Part shown: positions 44,862 through 58,885 of the stretch, piece by piece
Position numbering within the stretch: position 1 is the first letter of the stretch
How the letters are laid out: every line of letters starts with the position of its first letter
DNA from: Rhynochetos jubatus
Taxonomy: Eukaryota; Chordata; Aves; Eurypygiformes; Rhynochetidae
Assembly (NCBI GenBank): GCA_027574665.1
Contig: CM050652.1
Coordinates: 41,816,307-41,880,306, forward strand
Length of the DNA: 64,000 nucleotides
Direction of reading: 5' to 3'
Position numbers and translations under genes: made by a program
Notes under the pieces: generated by a model
Databases searched by the model: none
What the model saw: only the letters and a program-made list of their open reading frames with translations
What the model was told of the DNA's origin: nothing

Positions 44862-47815
44862 GTACATGCATGAAAATCTGCTTGTAGGTTTTTCAGGCTT
44901 GTAAAGGCAGAAAATCAACTCATTTTCTATTGGAGAAATCTTGGTTGAGAAGGTAAGGGCTCTTGTTCACTGTCTGAAAAATGCAGTTGATCTTCTGAAA
45001 GTTAGGGCTTGGCTGAGTATATCAGAACTCATTCTAGCTTAAAAGAAGGAATTTCATTGTACACTGCATTCCACTCCAAGACGAGTTCTGAAGAGTTAAA
45101 CAGTCAGATGACAGTGCAAGCTCTCTGTACTTTCCTTCTCTCCTGTTGCCTGGAGATAAATACAGACTATTCAGGCAAGAGAGAGAATTCTGACTATAAT
45201 TCCTATTGTCCGCTTAATCTCACAAAACGTGAGCATTTCCCTGCAACGTTACTGATAATACATAATAGAGGAACTCAGCACGGGTCACGGTGCTGGCTGC
45301 TGGTTGAGGTGCTAGGATAATTGTTTCTACGTTTGAAGGGCTCGGGTGTGATTGCTCCCATGCGCGGAGGTGGGAGTGCTCTGCATTTGCATGTACACCA
45401 GCAATCAAAATGACAGTCTTGTACTTGCGGTAGGTACTCAGTGAGGTTGATACCTCCCTCCAACGTGCTCAGTGCCTACAAATGACCCTTGTAGTCTTTC
45501 CTCAGGGTAAGGCTATACACACCGTGAGCGAGAAGATGTTTGCCACCTCTAAGGGAGGTGTGCAGTCGGCGCGCGTGACATCAGGGCTGGGTCTCTGTGG
45601 TAGGGCTGTGTCCCAGGGACCTGGCAGAGCTCCATGTAGGCTTCTGTTCCCTGCCGTGTCTGGAATTCTTGGACACAAATTACTGTCTAATTTGCCAATT
45701 AGCTGAGATCAAATTAAATAAGAAGTTGCTTTAGAAGGAGAGGTCTTTCTGGGAGTATTTTATTTTATATACTTTCTGTTTAAAAGAGACAGTTTCTACC
45801 AACGATTGAGAATGAAGGTATACGCAGCACTGCTCTGGAACTGAAAATTTCTACAGCTGCCACTAGCACACAGATGATGTCGTTTGCATTAGCAAGTGTC
45901 AAGAAAAAAAGTGATTTGCTTTTATTTTTTATAATCTTACCACAAGGTAAGAGTTATATCCAAAATACACAGAGAAATGGAGACCTGCTAAAGGCAAGCC
46001 TTAAGGTTTTATTTACCACTTGTGATGAACAGCAGCAGGAGGACCTTCACATAGTGAGGGGAAACAAAGTCTCTTACCAGTTACCTTTTATTTTTGCTTT
46101 CTTCTGAAGTCTTCCACTGTACAGCAACAGATATCATAAAGTAAAAGACATTAAGATAACTGTTGTAGTCATTACCTGATTCAAGTCTAGCTTTTTCTTG
46201 TCAAAAATGGACACAGGATTAGGACACACCACTAATAGTTTCTCAGTAATGCTCGTACTGAACCATTTGTAAATTAATGTTCTCAAGCACATTCACTTCC
46301 TAATTGTCTCCTAATGAAAGACTAGATCCTCATAATGAGGAAGTGTGGGGGGGTTTGGCTGAAGTTTAGCTCTGAGAGCCAGAGCATTTATATTTTTTTC
46401 CAAGCGTTGCAAGAAATTTGGTGGATAGTGGGTACTGAACTCATAAGAAAAGAAAGGAAGGGGCAAGGGAAGTGAAAATGAACTGAAGACCTTAGACAAA
46501 CTTCAGATGGAAAATATATAGTTGGAAATAGCTATGAGGAAATTGGTGGGGCTTACTCTCATTTAAATATATTTCTCTGGAATGACAGGTTTTGTTCTCC
46601 TTTTTTGGGCCATGCCAAACTAGAAACATCATGTTCTCTTGGAGACAAACAAACCCAATGGGATACCATGGTTGTAGCAGGAATTCAAAAATCACTGACA
46701 GTGATAAATGGCAGTTGTTTGGTATTTCTGAGGCAGTAATTATAGATGAAATAATGTTGGTTTAAAGTGTATCCCGTATCTTTCATTAGGGAATTTATCT
46801 TTTGAATAAATTATGCAGAAATAACTTTTGAAATCAAGCTGAGATTCTGCTGTCGTTATTCACGCTAAATAATACCTACTCTCAAAGTACAGTATGCTAA
46901 GTGGTAATGAAGGTGGCAGGATTTTATCTTATTTAGTGAACACTTTTCCCACTAGCTATGTTATTTTCTCTAGATACTAGAATGTTTTACGTTTTGCAAA
47001 ACTTCCAGTTTTGCATCCAGTGGAGGTGGGACAATGTTAACAATCAAATGTGATCTCAAGCTAAGTGTTACCTGTATACTCAGCAGCACTTACTGTCACC
47101 AAGAGAATGCCATTAGCAAGAGGTGAAAATTATGTAGCTGTCAAAGATGGGGAAAAAGAATCTTAGAAGTTTGTCAAAAATAGGCAAAAAGTTTCTGCTT
47201 CTGAGGTTAGAATGTGTGTTTTTGTTATTCTCGTATTTTGGAGAAGGTGCTGGAAAAGCAGATGACAGACATTTGGAAAGGGCTCTGCTTTCTCTTGCAT
47301 TCAGTCTTTATGCCTCTCCGTGGAGTTTATCTGCCTTGCAGGAGGGGGGAGCAAGGCTTCGGCTCCTGCAGGAAGTCTGCCACAGAGCTGACAAGCATTT
47401 GCAGCACAGTGGCGGGAGACCTCAGTTTCCTTCTCTCCCCTCTCTTGAGTATTACTGCTGCTAGTGTTATACATTTGCATCTCAACGATGTGGAAAGCTC
47501 CATCATTTATTGTATTGTTAGTCCAATAAGAAGAACCAGTCACTGTGACTCGGTAGTCTTCTGAACTTTTATTTAGAAATTTATTAAATCCACAATTGCA
47601 GTCAATTGGACTTTAATACGTCCTTAATTTTTAACATGTATATTTTTGTTCTGTAGATAGAGAGCCCAGTTACAAAAATACCTATCCAAAGCAAAAGACT
47701 GATCAAAGTAGATGGACGGTGCTACCTTTCCTAGCATTTCCACAGGGCTTCGACTGGTGAAACCTTAATCCTTCAAGTCAGCATGAATATCCGTTCTAAT
47801 GGTTAATACAGTTGC

Positions 47816-47837
47816 AAAAAAAAAAAAAAAAAAAAAA
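47816..47837. repeat. A22 homopolymer
   Basis: Twenty-two consecutive A follow GTTGC and precede GCCTTTATC. No gene-like or SINE sequence is recognised upstream. Confidence 0.9.
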
Positions 47838-49138
47838 GCCTTTATCTCCAGCATTTTGAACTTTTCCATAAATTTTATTAGCAGTCAAAAGCCAAGCACA
47901 AATTACTTTGGAAACAGACAATAAAAGACATCAGACTAATCATCAAATTCATTAGAATCCTTGTAACAAAACTAGATTACCCATATGAGCAATAAACTTC
48001 CAGGTCTTAAACTTAATTGCACCATCAGGCTGTGACTGAAGGAAACCTTGGCTCAAACACTGGAACTGTTCAGCCTGACCTCATCAAGTCAACACAACAA
48101 GTGGAAATTATTGCTTCTGGCGAGCAAGGGCCTCTGGCAAACAATTATGCGTGTTTTAAAATGGCATTTTAATTATTTAAATTATATTCAAATGCATTTT
48201 TAATGGATCTGACATCTGGCAGGTGATATGTAGGAATGTAAGCTATAAAGAGATTATTTTTATTTGTCTGAATTTGGTAAACTCGGGTTACATGGCTTTA
48301 TAGGTATCCTTCACACAAAATGTCTACGAGACTTAGAAGCTTAGCTCTTACAGCAAATGAAGAGAAGTTAGGCTCCCAAGTCACTGTGTTGGGCTGAGGG
48401 TTTTGGGTTTTTAATTTCATTTGGATGATATGCAAAATTGGAAGATTTCAAAACCAGTTTGCAGTTTAATCTCTCCAAACAGGCCATAGAGACAGTGTCT
48501 GACTAATTCCTTGGTAAGTGCACAATGCAGCTCAGCAATGCCGTTCGGTTCACAAGGGTTGTCTGTGAATTATGATACTTTATTCAGGTTTACAATGCCT
48601 TCTGCTCAGAAAGACAGCAGGAATTATCCACAGGCTCCCCTATGAGATATTCATTTAAATCAAAGTGGTAGAGATTTCACATACAGATTTAAATGAATGT
48701 GAAACTTTATCTAAATTAATTTTAATCCTGTTTTGTATTTGTAGTTTTTACTTACTTTCTAAAGAAATAATGGTGGTTTAACCCTCAGCACATCTGACTA
48801 GCAGCTAAATGTAGTCTGGGCAATAAATATGGTGCTTCTTTTCATTACATAGGAAGATTCCCAATATTAATACACATTTATGCAGACAGTTCTATAGATT
48901 TTAATGTCTTTAGTCATAGCCTCCATTAGTATTCATTTTTGTTCCTAACATGAAATAAAAGCTTTCATTTCAACTTCCAACAGCTCTCCCTGCTTTGGCC
49001 AAGCCAATCGTTGAAATAAATTGCCTGGATACATTGAAAAGCATTTTCCCTCTGAACCTTCAGGTGGGGCTGGGCCTGGCACCTGGACAGACTGTTGTTA
49101 CGGGTGTTGAGCTTCCGAGACCCTTCGGCTTAAATGCC

Positions 49139-49154
49139 TTTTTTTTTTTTTTTT
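49139..49154. repeat. T16 homopolymer
   Basis: Sixteen consecutive T are followed by AAGAAC. Confidence 0.85.
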
Positions 49155-51811
49155 AAGAACTTCTGTAGCTGTATGTATTAACGGCGAAACACTGGTTTGT
49201 ATCAAAAGTCATTTCAGTAGCTGATAATAAGTGTAAGCCTAAACATAACCTGTCATCTTTTCAGGATTAATTTCAGTATGGTTTATTCCTTCTAAAAATC
49301 TTTGAAAGCTAATGCGGTTTTGTTCTCTGTGTCTGATTTTAGTGTGCTTAACTTTTAGTGAATCTAATTACCGGGATTGTATTCAAGTAGCAAGCAATGT
49401 ACCCTCCCTTATCTCCTCAGCACTGCTGCCTCTCACCACTCCCCCTGGTCAGACCCAGAATTTCAATGGGGAGGAGATGCCTTAGCTGGCAAAAGCTCAG
49501 GTATTGCCCTAGGAACTGTTGCCAAATAGAAAATATTAGACCCTCAGCTGTATCTATTTATGCCAAATTAATGCTTAGGAAGAACTGCAAGGAGGATTGT
49601 CATTGGATCCACGTGCTCTTGCTTCTGCAGAAAGCTGCAGATACAGCCATGAAGAGAAAGCAGCCTGTAATCCAGTCCATTATGTGTGAAAGCTAATCTC
49701 AATATTTATGAGTTATAAATAGAAAATACACAGCACCTCTTTTTATCTGCCAAGCAAATACTGTAAATCAGAACCATCTCTGGGGACCAAATGGTACTAT
49801 AGCAGAAATATAGCTGGTTTTCTGCTATTAGGTATTTATTTTAAATATTGCATTCAAATTCAAAAAAAGCTTGGTTGGATATCTTCGAAAATAATTGAAA
49901 AATTAAAAATTGTTTAGACACCAGCTCTTTGAAGACAGAGTGAATGCTCATGAATTATGCAGTCAGAGCATTCACTTTAATAACTTCATTAAAACATAAG
50001 AAACCTTAAAAGCTAGCTAACATGAATGCAATATTATGGGAAGAGAAATACACCATTAGTGCCATGGCCGTTCTATAAGCCATATTGTAAGCATAACTCA
50101 GTGAAAATTAAGGGAAAAGAAAACAGCCTTATTAAAAGACCAAAGGAAAAAATAAACAAACACCACCACCACCAGAGCTGCATTTGCAACTAGCCTAATC
50201 CTAAAGAATCCAACAGAGGTCAGTACCAACAAATAATTTAAGCTCTCTACTTACTGTGAGGATTTCTACATCTAATATCACAGTATCTTTGCTGTAGTAC
50301 GCTGGCTTAATGTCCAACAGTAGATGACTGCAGGAATACATCTCTCTACCGCTTGCAAAACAATCTCATAGCATCACAGTAAATTCACTGTGGGCTCCTA
50401 CAGTGGTGATGGAATCGGTCACCAAATCTCCATCATGTTAAAATGTTTCTCTCCTGCCTAGAAGAACCCTATTATTGGTTACATCTTCCCTAAGACTGGG
50501 CAGTAGCGAGGGGAGGTCTTGTCTGAAATGATCCTCTTTCAGTGCATAAATAAGGTCTTAGGGAGTTGTTTCTTCTAATCCCAAACCAAGCCTTTGACAT
50601 CAAACCCCCTTCTTCCTCAAGTTAAAAGCCGAGGAAGGCAATTTAAAAATCAAAATATATTCCAAGTTCATGTTAAAGGATACATAGACTATCATGTTCC
50701 ATGGCATTTGGGAGAGTCTTATGAGGAAGCTGTCAGGTAATTTCCACTGAATCATATGCTACAGGCTATTGCACATAATAATATATTGTATTACCGAAAC
50801 CATCAAATGTGGCAATTCCTACAAAGAAGCAGAGTCAAATTGTTCTGCTCTTTTTTTCCTCCTATGATTATAATGAGGAAAAAGAGATTGTGCCTGCTGA
50901 TTACCAGTGAAGTTTTCCAAAACCTGCAGGCATCGCGCTGAGAAACCTTAGGATAAACACTGTGCCAAAAAAGCACCTGTGCTCAGGAGGTGTTTGAACA
51001 GCTTCTTGATTTGAGAAAGGAAAGAAAGCTTATTGTGTGTGTACGTCTCCTTAATCGTACACGCTGACCAAAGGTACAGGAGATCAGCACCCCACTGTGT
51101 GCACTCTGCCAGCCAGTAGTCATAATTTTCTGGCATTGCTATTGATTTCCCTCCATCCTCCCTTCCCCAGAGCAAGATGACTTCTTACTCCTTTATTTGA
51201 ATAACCACATCTAAATAATGCATTTTGTGTGTGTCTGTATGCATGCTTCTTCCTGATTAAATTATAGTGTGTTTTTATGTGGTTATGCAGTCCCAAAGCA
51301 AGTGTGAAGATGTGTATGTTAATTACTTATATGAAAATGAGATGGTTAACACTTTAAGTTTTCAAGCTCTATGAGAATTTCATAGGAATGTGAATGGCTG
51401 TAAAATGGATGTAGAAATACTGTAGATAGATTCTGGAGTCCTTAGGGAAATTAGTCAGTTCTGTTACAAGTAAGTTTAATTTATTTTCACTCTCTGAAAA
51501 GTGCAGTCTATGTCTTTTCTTTTAATGGGTTTGAAGAAAAAAATTAAAATATGAACTGAAAAAGAAAATTTCTTTTTTCATCTCTATCCATACAGTTTAG
51601 ATGAGTGCTTAAATATTCACAGAAAGTGAGGAAAGTATAATTGAGTGTATATCCTTTTCAGGACTGTATAAAGTCATACAGGTGTTTAAGACAGCATGAT
51701 GAGCATTTTGTTAGCACTGTTAATGTGGTTGCGGTTTGTGGAAGTTTGTAGGACTTTCTGAAGAAATAGAAACAACATTCAAGTTTTTACCTTACTTTAA
51801 ATCCCTCATGC

Positions 51812-51826
51812 TTTTTTTTTTTTTTT
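51812..51826. repeat. T15 homopolymer
   Basis: Fifteen consecutive T are followed by AATGCCATGCAGGC. The tract plus the downstream CAG superficially resembles a splice acceptor, but no coding continuation follows. Confidence 0.85.
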
Positions 51827-54800
51827 AATGCCATGCAGGCAAGAAAGATGACTAGTTTCTGCTGGATCTTTAGGTGGTTACTTCGTATAGTCCTCCTTAC
51901 TGTGTTTCCAACATGTAATTCATTTGTGTGCACATGTCACAAATTAGACCCTCAATCCTGATCCTGCATTATCCCTGAAAAGAGCAGGGGTTGTATGCCA
52001 AGGAGGGAACTGCATGTCACCTCTAGTACACTGTGCTGAAAGTGTACGCTTCAGTGTAAGGACAGCGAGAGGAAAATGGGTGTTTCTAGTTCTTTGTCGG
52101 TATCATGACTTTGCATACATGCTTTATGGGTGATGGCTGGTCAAATCTGTTCACGCATTTGGCATATGAAGCTCTCCACTGGCAGCTGTGAGATGCTTAT
52201 CATTCAACAGGAGTGAAAAAGAAGTTCTGCCATTGCCAATTCCGAAATTGATTTTCCAAACCCTTTCTGTCTGAAGGTGGAAGTCAAGTCCTGCCCTCTC
52301 TTCTGCTGATGCAGTTCACCAAAAAGGGCCCATTACCCTACTCGAGGTAACAGGAGAGAAATATAATCTTGTTGCTGCTTGAGACTGAGGTGCCAACGTT
52401 CAGTTGTTCTCATCGTGCCTTTTGCGTGGCTCAGGAGAGTAATATGAATCTCAGTGGGATTTTTTTTCCAGCTATTTCATAATCCACTTTACTTCAGTGA
52501 TGCTATCGATGAGGTAGAAAAGCCAGCATTTGGGCTTTGTTTCCTTCTTCCAGCACAGACCGTGCTGCCTTAGAGTCACCTTGTTCTAGTGGAGTCAGTC
52601 ATAGTGTGGTTTGTTTAACGGTAAAATATCTGCCAACAAGATGGAAAAGTGAAGCCCATAAATGCTGATTTTCCCTGGGTTAATTCCTAGCTAATGTTTC
52701 TTGTGCTTAGCTGTACAAGTCAACACAGCAGGGGTCCTATCTTCATGAGGGTCATCTGTGTCACCATTAAGGCATCTTTACATCTGCTTTGTAATAAACT
52801 GAATAACCGAGCTCTTCAGACATATTACTTTGAGGGGTGTGTGTCATTTTGTGAAACTTTGAGATGTATTGAAGGGGAAACCAAGGCTGGGTATGAGTGA
52901 AATATCTATACAAGCAACACCTCTATTTAGACATTTAGTTTATTTAGAACAGCTAAAATGCTAGGCAGTTACTTTACAATGCTAAAGTAAGAGAGGAATC
53001 TAGTTTGAGGTTTTGTTTGATTTTTTGGTTTTTTCCTCCCTTAACAATAAGTTTGGTTTTAAACTAAGAACTCTGGATTTTCTTCCTCCTGGTCTTGTTG
53101 GTAAGATGGTGCCAGATGTATTTCTCTCTACTGATGGGTCTAGCACCAAGCTAATGCAATAGTACAGCTGGTAATATGGGGGGAACATGTCCTGATATTT
53201 TATGGTCATTAGTGCAGTGACTAGTCCATAGGAGGAAATTAAAATTTCCTTCCTCTTTTGTTTATTAAGCTATCTTTTTTCTGTCTTGTTGATGAATATG
53301 CTATTGCTCATTCCCCACATGAATTCATTTCATTTCTGCTGAGCTATTTTCAGGTCTACAAATAGCAACATTTTTTACTCTCTTTAAATCAAAATAATTT
53401 ATATGCAGAGGTTTCTTGCGGCATCCCAACACATTAGCTATTAATGTAATAATTATTGTATAGTAAAATATATAACTCTCATTAAGGAAAGACACAAATA
53501 AAGCACAGATCACAAAGCATCTGTCCAGTATGCCTGCCAACAGACAAACTTCTTTATTTGACTGCAAAAATTCAAATGTTATGTAACACAATTGACCAAT
53601 GTGCCACGGCTAACATTTAGAGGTTTTCTTGCAAAACATGCCTAAAAGAAAATGTGTCGTAAAGAATTCCACCTATTGCAACGCTCAGCTGTTTTCTGTT
53701 TGTTTTGTGAAAGCAGAGAGGAGGATTTGTAAGTTCTGTATTGTGAGCTTTGACACAACATAATCTCTCTCAGATTTGAGTTTGTCGAAAACCAAGTAAA
53801 GATACAGATATACATTATAAACCTGTGCACAATCTAATAGTAGGCAGAACCAAATTTTAATTCCTGTCCATTAAGTAGTAACACACAAGGATTTCGGGAT
53901 CCGAATGTAATCTCTGCAGCTCAGCACCATCTCTGTAGGAAGAGCTTCAGGTCAGAGAAGTAAGGGGTTATGTTTAATCTCAGCTATCAAACCCAATTCG
54001 TGGAACCTCTTTTTTCTTCAGATTCTCAGTGATATCACAGAATGCTTTACATATACAGGTCTGCAGGTTAAATCCACCTTTGCAGTGAAGAGAATATGGT
54101 AATGTCCTGATTGAGCCCTAGTAAGAAAGCATCTTAAATTCTGTTTGAGCCTCTCCAGAAATCTTTGCAGTACAGCTGGCTCCAGGGCCAGTCTCATTAC
54201 AGCGTTGTTGTGAGGGGATGAGCTCCCGCAGTTAAGTTCCAGGGAGATAAAATACTCGGCTATATCAGTTGCTTCCCATCAGCAAACCATCACATGCTTG
54301 TCAACATTTGAGCGATGCTAAAAGTAGAGATTATGAGAGCATGCAACATAACGGGTTTTTTAAGTTCAGGAGCCCTGGCTATGTGGGATGTGAGGAAATG
54401 CTTATGTAAGGATGTGACAGCATCAGCAAGTCTTGCGCTGCAGATTGTTTCAGCTGATTGGGAGCTAAGTTAATTCATGCTGCTCCCTCCTGGCTAAAAA
54501 AGGTAGAGAGGGGAATATTTAATTAAAAAGAAGTGCATGTTGCTTTACAAATAAGTTATTTGGGATCTGGAAAGCTGTGGGAACAAAAGTTTTTTCTGGG
54601 AGAGTTTGCTGCTGTTGTCATTCAAAATCACTTTCACTGGGGCTAAGCAAGCTTAAAGGGTATTGGACCAAACGCCTTCCTGGACAGTTGAAGTCAAGGA
54701 CAGGCTTAGTCATTCCCAGAGACTATCCTTAGTGTCCCATTGCTGAGGAACATCTACTTCAGGAAGTTACTGTCTGTCTTCTGGTCAGGAAACCAGCACT

Positions 54801-55884
54801 TGACAAGAACAATCTTTCCATCTGCTGCTCAGCTCAGTCTTTGGGTCCAGTAGTCCCTGTGGGAGGATGACTGATTTCCTAAATTGATTATTTGACCTGA
54901 ATTAATCAAGAAATAGACTCAAGTATGAGATAGAAGTTGCTTTTGTCTAATCTGGGCATGGTTTGCAGCTTTTTGATATGGGTTTGGCTTCCTCTCACAA
55001 CAAAATGGAGTAGGGTATGAGTATCCACACCAACGTATAGACAATCATTTATGTTTTATAAATTAAATTATTCAGACAAGCACATCTTCCATGTACACCA
55101 GTATGCACTTGCCTTTGTGGAATGATACTATAAAATACCAATGGCTGTAGTGTCTAGGTATTGTGGTCCTCAGCTTCAGATTTCATGAGGTAGCAGGGGA
55201 TATGGACTTGATAGGTTTTCAACCTTGAGGTAGGTTTTTGCACTGATGAAGCGTTCCATTGCATTAGGAGTTGGCAAAAGTTCAAGGCCAACAGTAGTCC
55301 TCTAGTAATTTAAAATATAGTTATGTGAGGAGTGGAATTATAAGGCGTGACTTCCTTTAAATTTTGGAGTGTGACTGGGTATTCTGATGTCTAATAAAAT
55401 ACATGCTTCAATGGAAACTTTTTTCCACAGTTTGAACATCCATAATATCTCTTTCACACGTGTATTTTCTGGTGTGTAATAAGAGGTGAGGCCATGTTGC
55501 AGCTTTCACCTCATATAGAGATACTTAGTAGGATCTCTCTGTTCCACCTGGCTGCCTACTTTCACAAAGCTTGTAGGAATTTAATATCCTTGAGAGGCCT
55601 GTGTTCCTGTCAGGTTTGATTGACACCAGCCAATATACTAAAAAGGTATGGAAAGGGGACAGTCAGTCACCAGGCTGGTACTTTCACACAAAGAAGACAG
55701 GATGATTACCTACACTATGTTTCCTTGGGAACCCAAACAAAAAAAAAAGGTGTACTTTGTTTTACTGCAAATCCAGTGACAAATAGGCTTTGATGATTCA
55801 TATTTAAATCTATTCTCATTTTCTTGCCATGTAGATTTGGGGGTTTTTTCTTCCTTTCTGATCTTTGGATAAAATGAATTATAC

Positions 55885-55902
55885 TTTTTTTTTTTTTTTT
55901 TT
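55885..55902. repeat. T18 homopolymer
   Basis: Eighteen consecutive T lie between ATAC and AATC. Confidence 0.85.
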
Positions 55903-58866
55903 AATCTATATAGCTGCTCCAAATCATTCCATTACTTGCTCTCTAGTTTTAATTCCTTTCCATGCATAGGAGACCCTGAATCTGAATAACCTAAGCCGTA
56001 CTCTGATTTTAGAAAACAAATTTTGGCTCTGTTTGCACTTGGCATCGTACTTCAGCAAAGAACACGGTCCCCAAGCGTTCCGTTGCTCTGCATTTGCATA
56101 CAGGTTTGCTTTCTGCAGAGCGTTCACAGGATAAGCACTTTGACTTTACTTGTTTACATGCTGCTTGCTGTATTTTCTCTTTGTTTACAATTTCCGTGTA
56201 CTTGAACCCCGATAGGTTAAATGGAAGGGAAGACTAGCATCATCCGCAATGCTGCTGTCAGACCTATCCAGCACATGCATCTTGTTTTTAGCAAAGCCCA
56301 GTCATTTTTAACCAGCACTTTGAGGTACATTCAAGTCTGCTTTGGCATCTGTCCAACCCTGCATAATATCAAGCAGGGGACATCCTGTCTGAGAGAACAG
56401 ATTGTTAGTTCAATTATATTCCTGAAATTGACTTAAATTTCCATGAAATCTGCTTCAAATGTGAAGAACCCTAGGGGAATGGGAGTTTTTTGTTTGTTTG
56501 ACTTATATTATAGCAATCAGGCATACTAAATGAGATGCATTGTATAAGCGCGTGTTCTGTGTGCTGTTTATGGCTGTTTATCTGATGTGTTTGATAACAG
56601 GGTGAAGTATGTCAGTTGATAGTGCTCCCATCTATAGACAAAAGAAAGTTTTCACCCTCAGCTTGATGAGAAAGGTGGAGGAGCTTGGACTTCTTGTCTA
56701 AAATTTTGTCAATAATATTATAGTGTAACCAAAGAGAGTATGGAAAAGCTCTAAGCTGCTTCCTGATATGATTAATGACAGTTCCTCATTAATGGTGATG
56801 AAATTTTGTGTCACTGGCCTGGGTTTCCAAAGGATATCACAGTAATTAACAGCCCTTCAGTATCTTTGGGTCAGACCTTGTTACAAGCACTGTCTTGGGG
56901 CCATTGCTGATCCTACTGGACTGAGAAGTGTAGCTTGCCAGTCAGGATTGTGTTTGGTATATTGAGAAGAATGGTAGGTTTCCTGTAACACACAGCATTT
57001 CAGTCCACTTTTTGGTAAAAGGACAGATGGTGCAATTTTTCTGGCAGAGATCCAAGAGTCCATGTGGTACAATAGTGTTCTGTATTAATTCCAGTGTTGT
57101 TTTGTTGAAATACAGTATTCTGGTCAAATGCAAAATGTTCATGCTCAGTTTTGTATTTTTACCTCTGTTTTTCTCTGTTAGTTTTTATTTATCCTCAGAA
57201 GCATAAAAGCCATCTTCTCCATCTGCTAGCTTTATCTTTCCATGTACACTGACTGTTTATTTTCTTCCTTGTCTCTTAAATTGCACACATCTTCAGAAGT
57301 GAAAACCGGCTGTAACACACAGTTAGATTCTGCCTTTCCACAGCATACCGATCGGACATGTTTTCAGATTGCCCCACTGATTTCCTTCAGGTGAAGTTTC
57401 TAATGTATCATGTAAAGGGTGATAGAACTCAGATTTGGGATCTTTTTCATGCGGTTTTCTTTAAACATCTACATGGCCACAGATTTAGTAAAGGCTTTGG
57501 CTCTTGCTGGAGTACTCTCTGTTGACTGGATGTTTGTTCTGCCTGTGCGTAAATGAATGCCACCTTTTTGTCTGTAGGAAACAAAGAACGTTGCCTGTCA
57601 TTGACTGTGGTTTTTATTTCTAGTCAACAATTTCTGCGTGGATTTTATAGGAGGATAATAAAATAGTCTGAATAGCGCATATCTTAAATGATCTGCAAGC
57701 CATATTAAAGAGAAGTGCAACAATTAAGAGTGTGTCTCACAAACTAATCAGAATAAAAGAAATAAGGCATATAAGAGATAGTAAATCACTTAATGACTTA
57801 ATCAGGTTAGCATGATAAATAAAGATATTCTGCAAGATGGAAAAAAAAACCCTAAATAATTACAGTGAGATGTATTTGAAAGAAATAGCATGCAAGCTGC
57901 CAGGAAGGAAAAATGTGGGGTTCGTAACAGATACAGAGACTTCCCATCTATGCATCACTGAAGACCGGGCAAGCTAACACAACATCATCATGGTTTTGAC
58001 AATAGCCATAAAACACAAACCACTGTAGAACAGCAAAAGATTTTCAGTAGCCACACTAAATCCACATAAAGCTCTCCTTTCCCTCTCCAAAGTCCTGCTA
58101 AGCTGAAGCATTAAAACTGCATATTTTCGAACTTTACATCAACAGATTTGACAGCATATGCTGACTTCAGACCTCCAGTTCTACTCTGTTAGGGGCATGA
58201 AGCTCAGTAGATAACATACAGGTAAATCAAAGGCAATGAACGGCAAGACAAGCTGTGCTAAAATGATTAGGAACTTCTAACATTTTTATTTCAAATAAGG
58301 ACAGTTCATTAATTTGAACACCCATCGGTGACAGGAGTTTTGTATTTCTTTCTTTTCCAAGCATGAACAGATCATTGATACATTTTTATTTGTCCTCTTG
58401 CTTATGAAAAAAGGTGGCATTCAATAACTCTTAGGAGGTAGATGGTTTTTAATAGATAAATAACCATGTGCAAACAACTTCACACTTAACTGTGGAACAA
58501 AATTACTAAGTAAAATAGTGAATTTTACAGTGATTTTTAAAAAGAGGAACATAGAAATTTTGCCACATTTTTAAAGTCATTTATGTGTCTTGAGATACAG
58601 AATTAGAAGTCAGATGGGTTTTTTAGTAGTTTCCTGAAATGTGCTTAGCTATGTACTTTTGAAAATCCCATCCATACTAAGACTCTAAAATACACTGTAA
58701 ACTGTACTTTTAACACCTTTTCCTGATTCAGTCAGTCATGGTGGCCAAATTTAAACTGAATTAGCAGTTCAGGGCCAAGCCTTGGTAAACTGAAAAGCAG
58801 AAAGTTGGTGTCTCAGTTATATCAAAATGCTTTTACACAGCTCTGAAAGCACAGAGAAGCTGTTTA

Positions 58867-58885
58867 GGGAGGGAGGGGGAGGGGG
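58867..58885 (+). other. G-quadruplex-type purine tract
   Basis: The + strand reads GGG-A-GGG-A-GGGGG-A-GGGGG, followed by AGGAGGCGGAGG. The four G runs with single-A loops fit the compact quadruplex pattern. The all-purine strand could also form a triplex. It is sense-strand intronic sequence. Confidence 0.85.

Noticed and set aside
47816-47837. A22 run as a poly(A) tail of a processed pseudogene or SINE
   Set aside because: There is no recognisable retroposed body or target-site duplication upstream.
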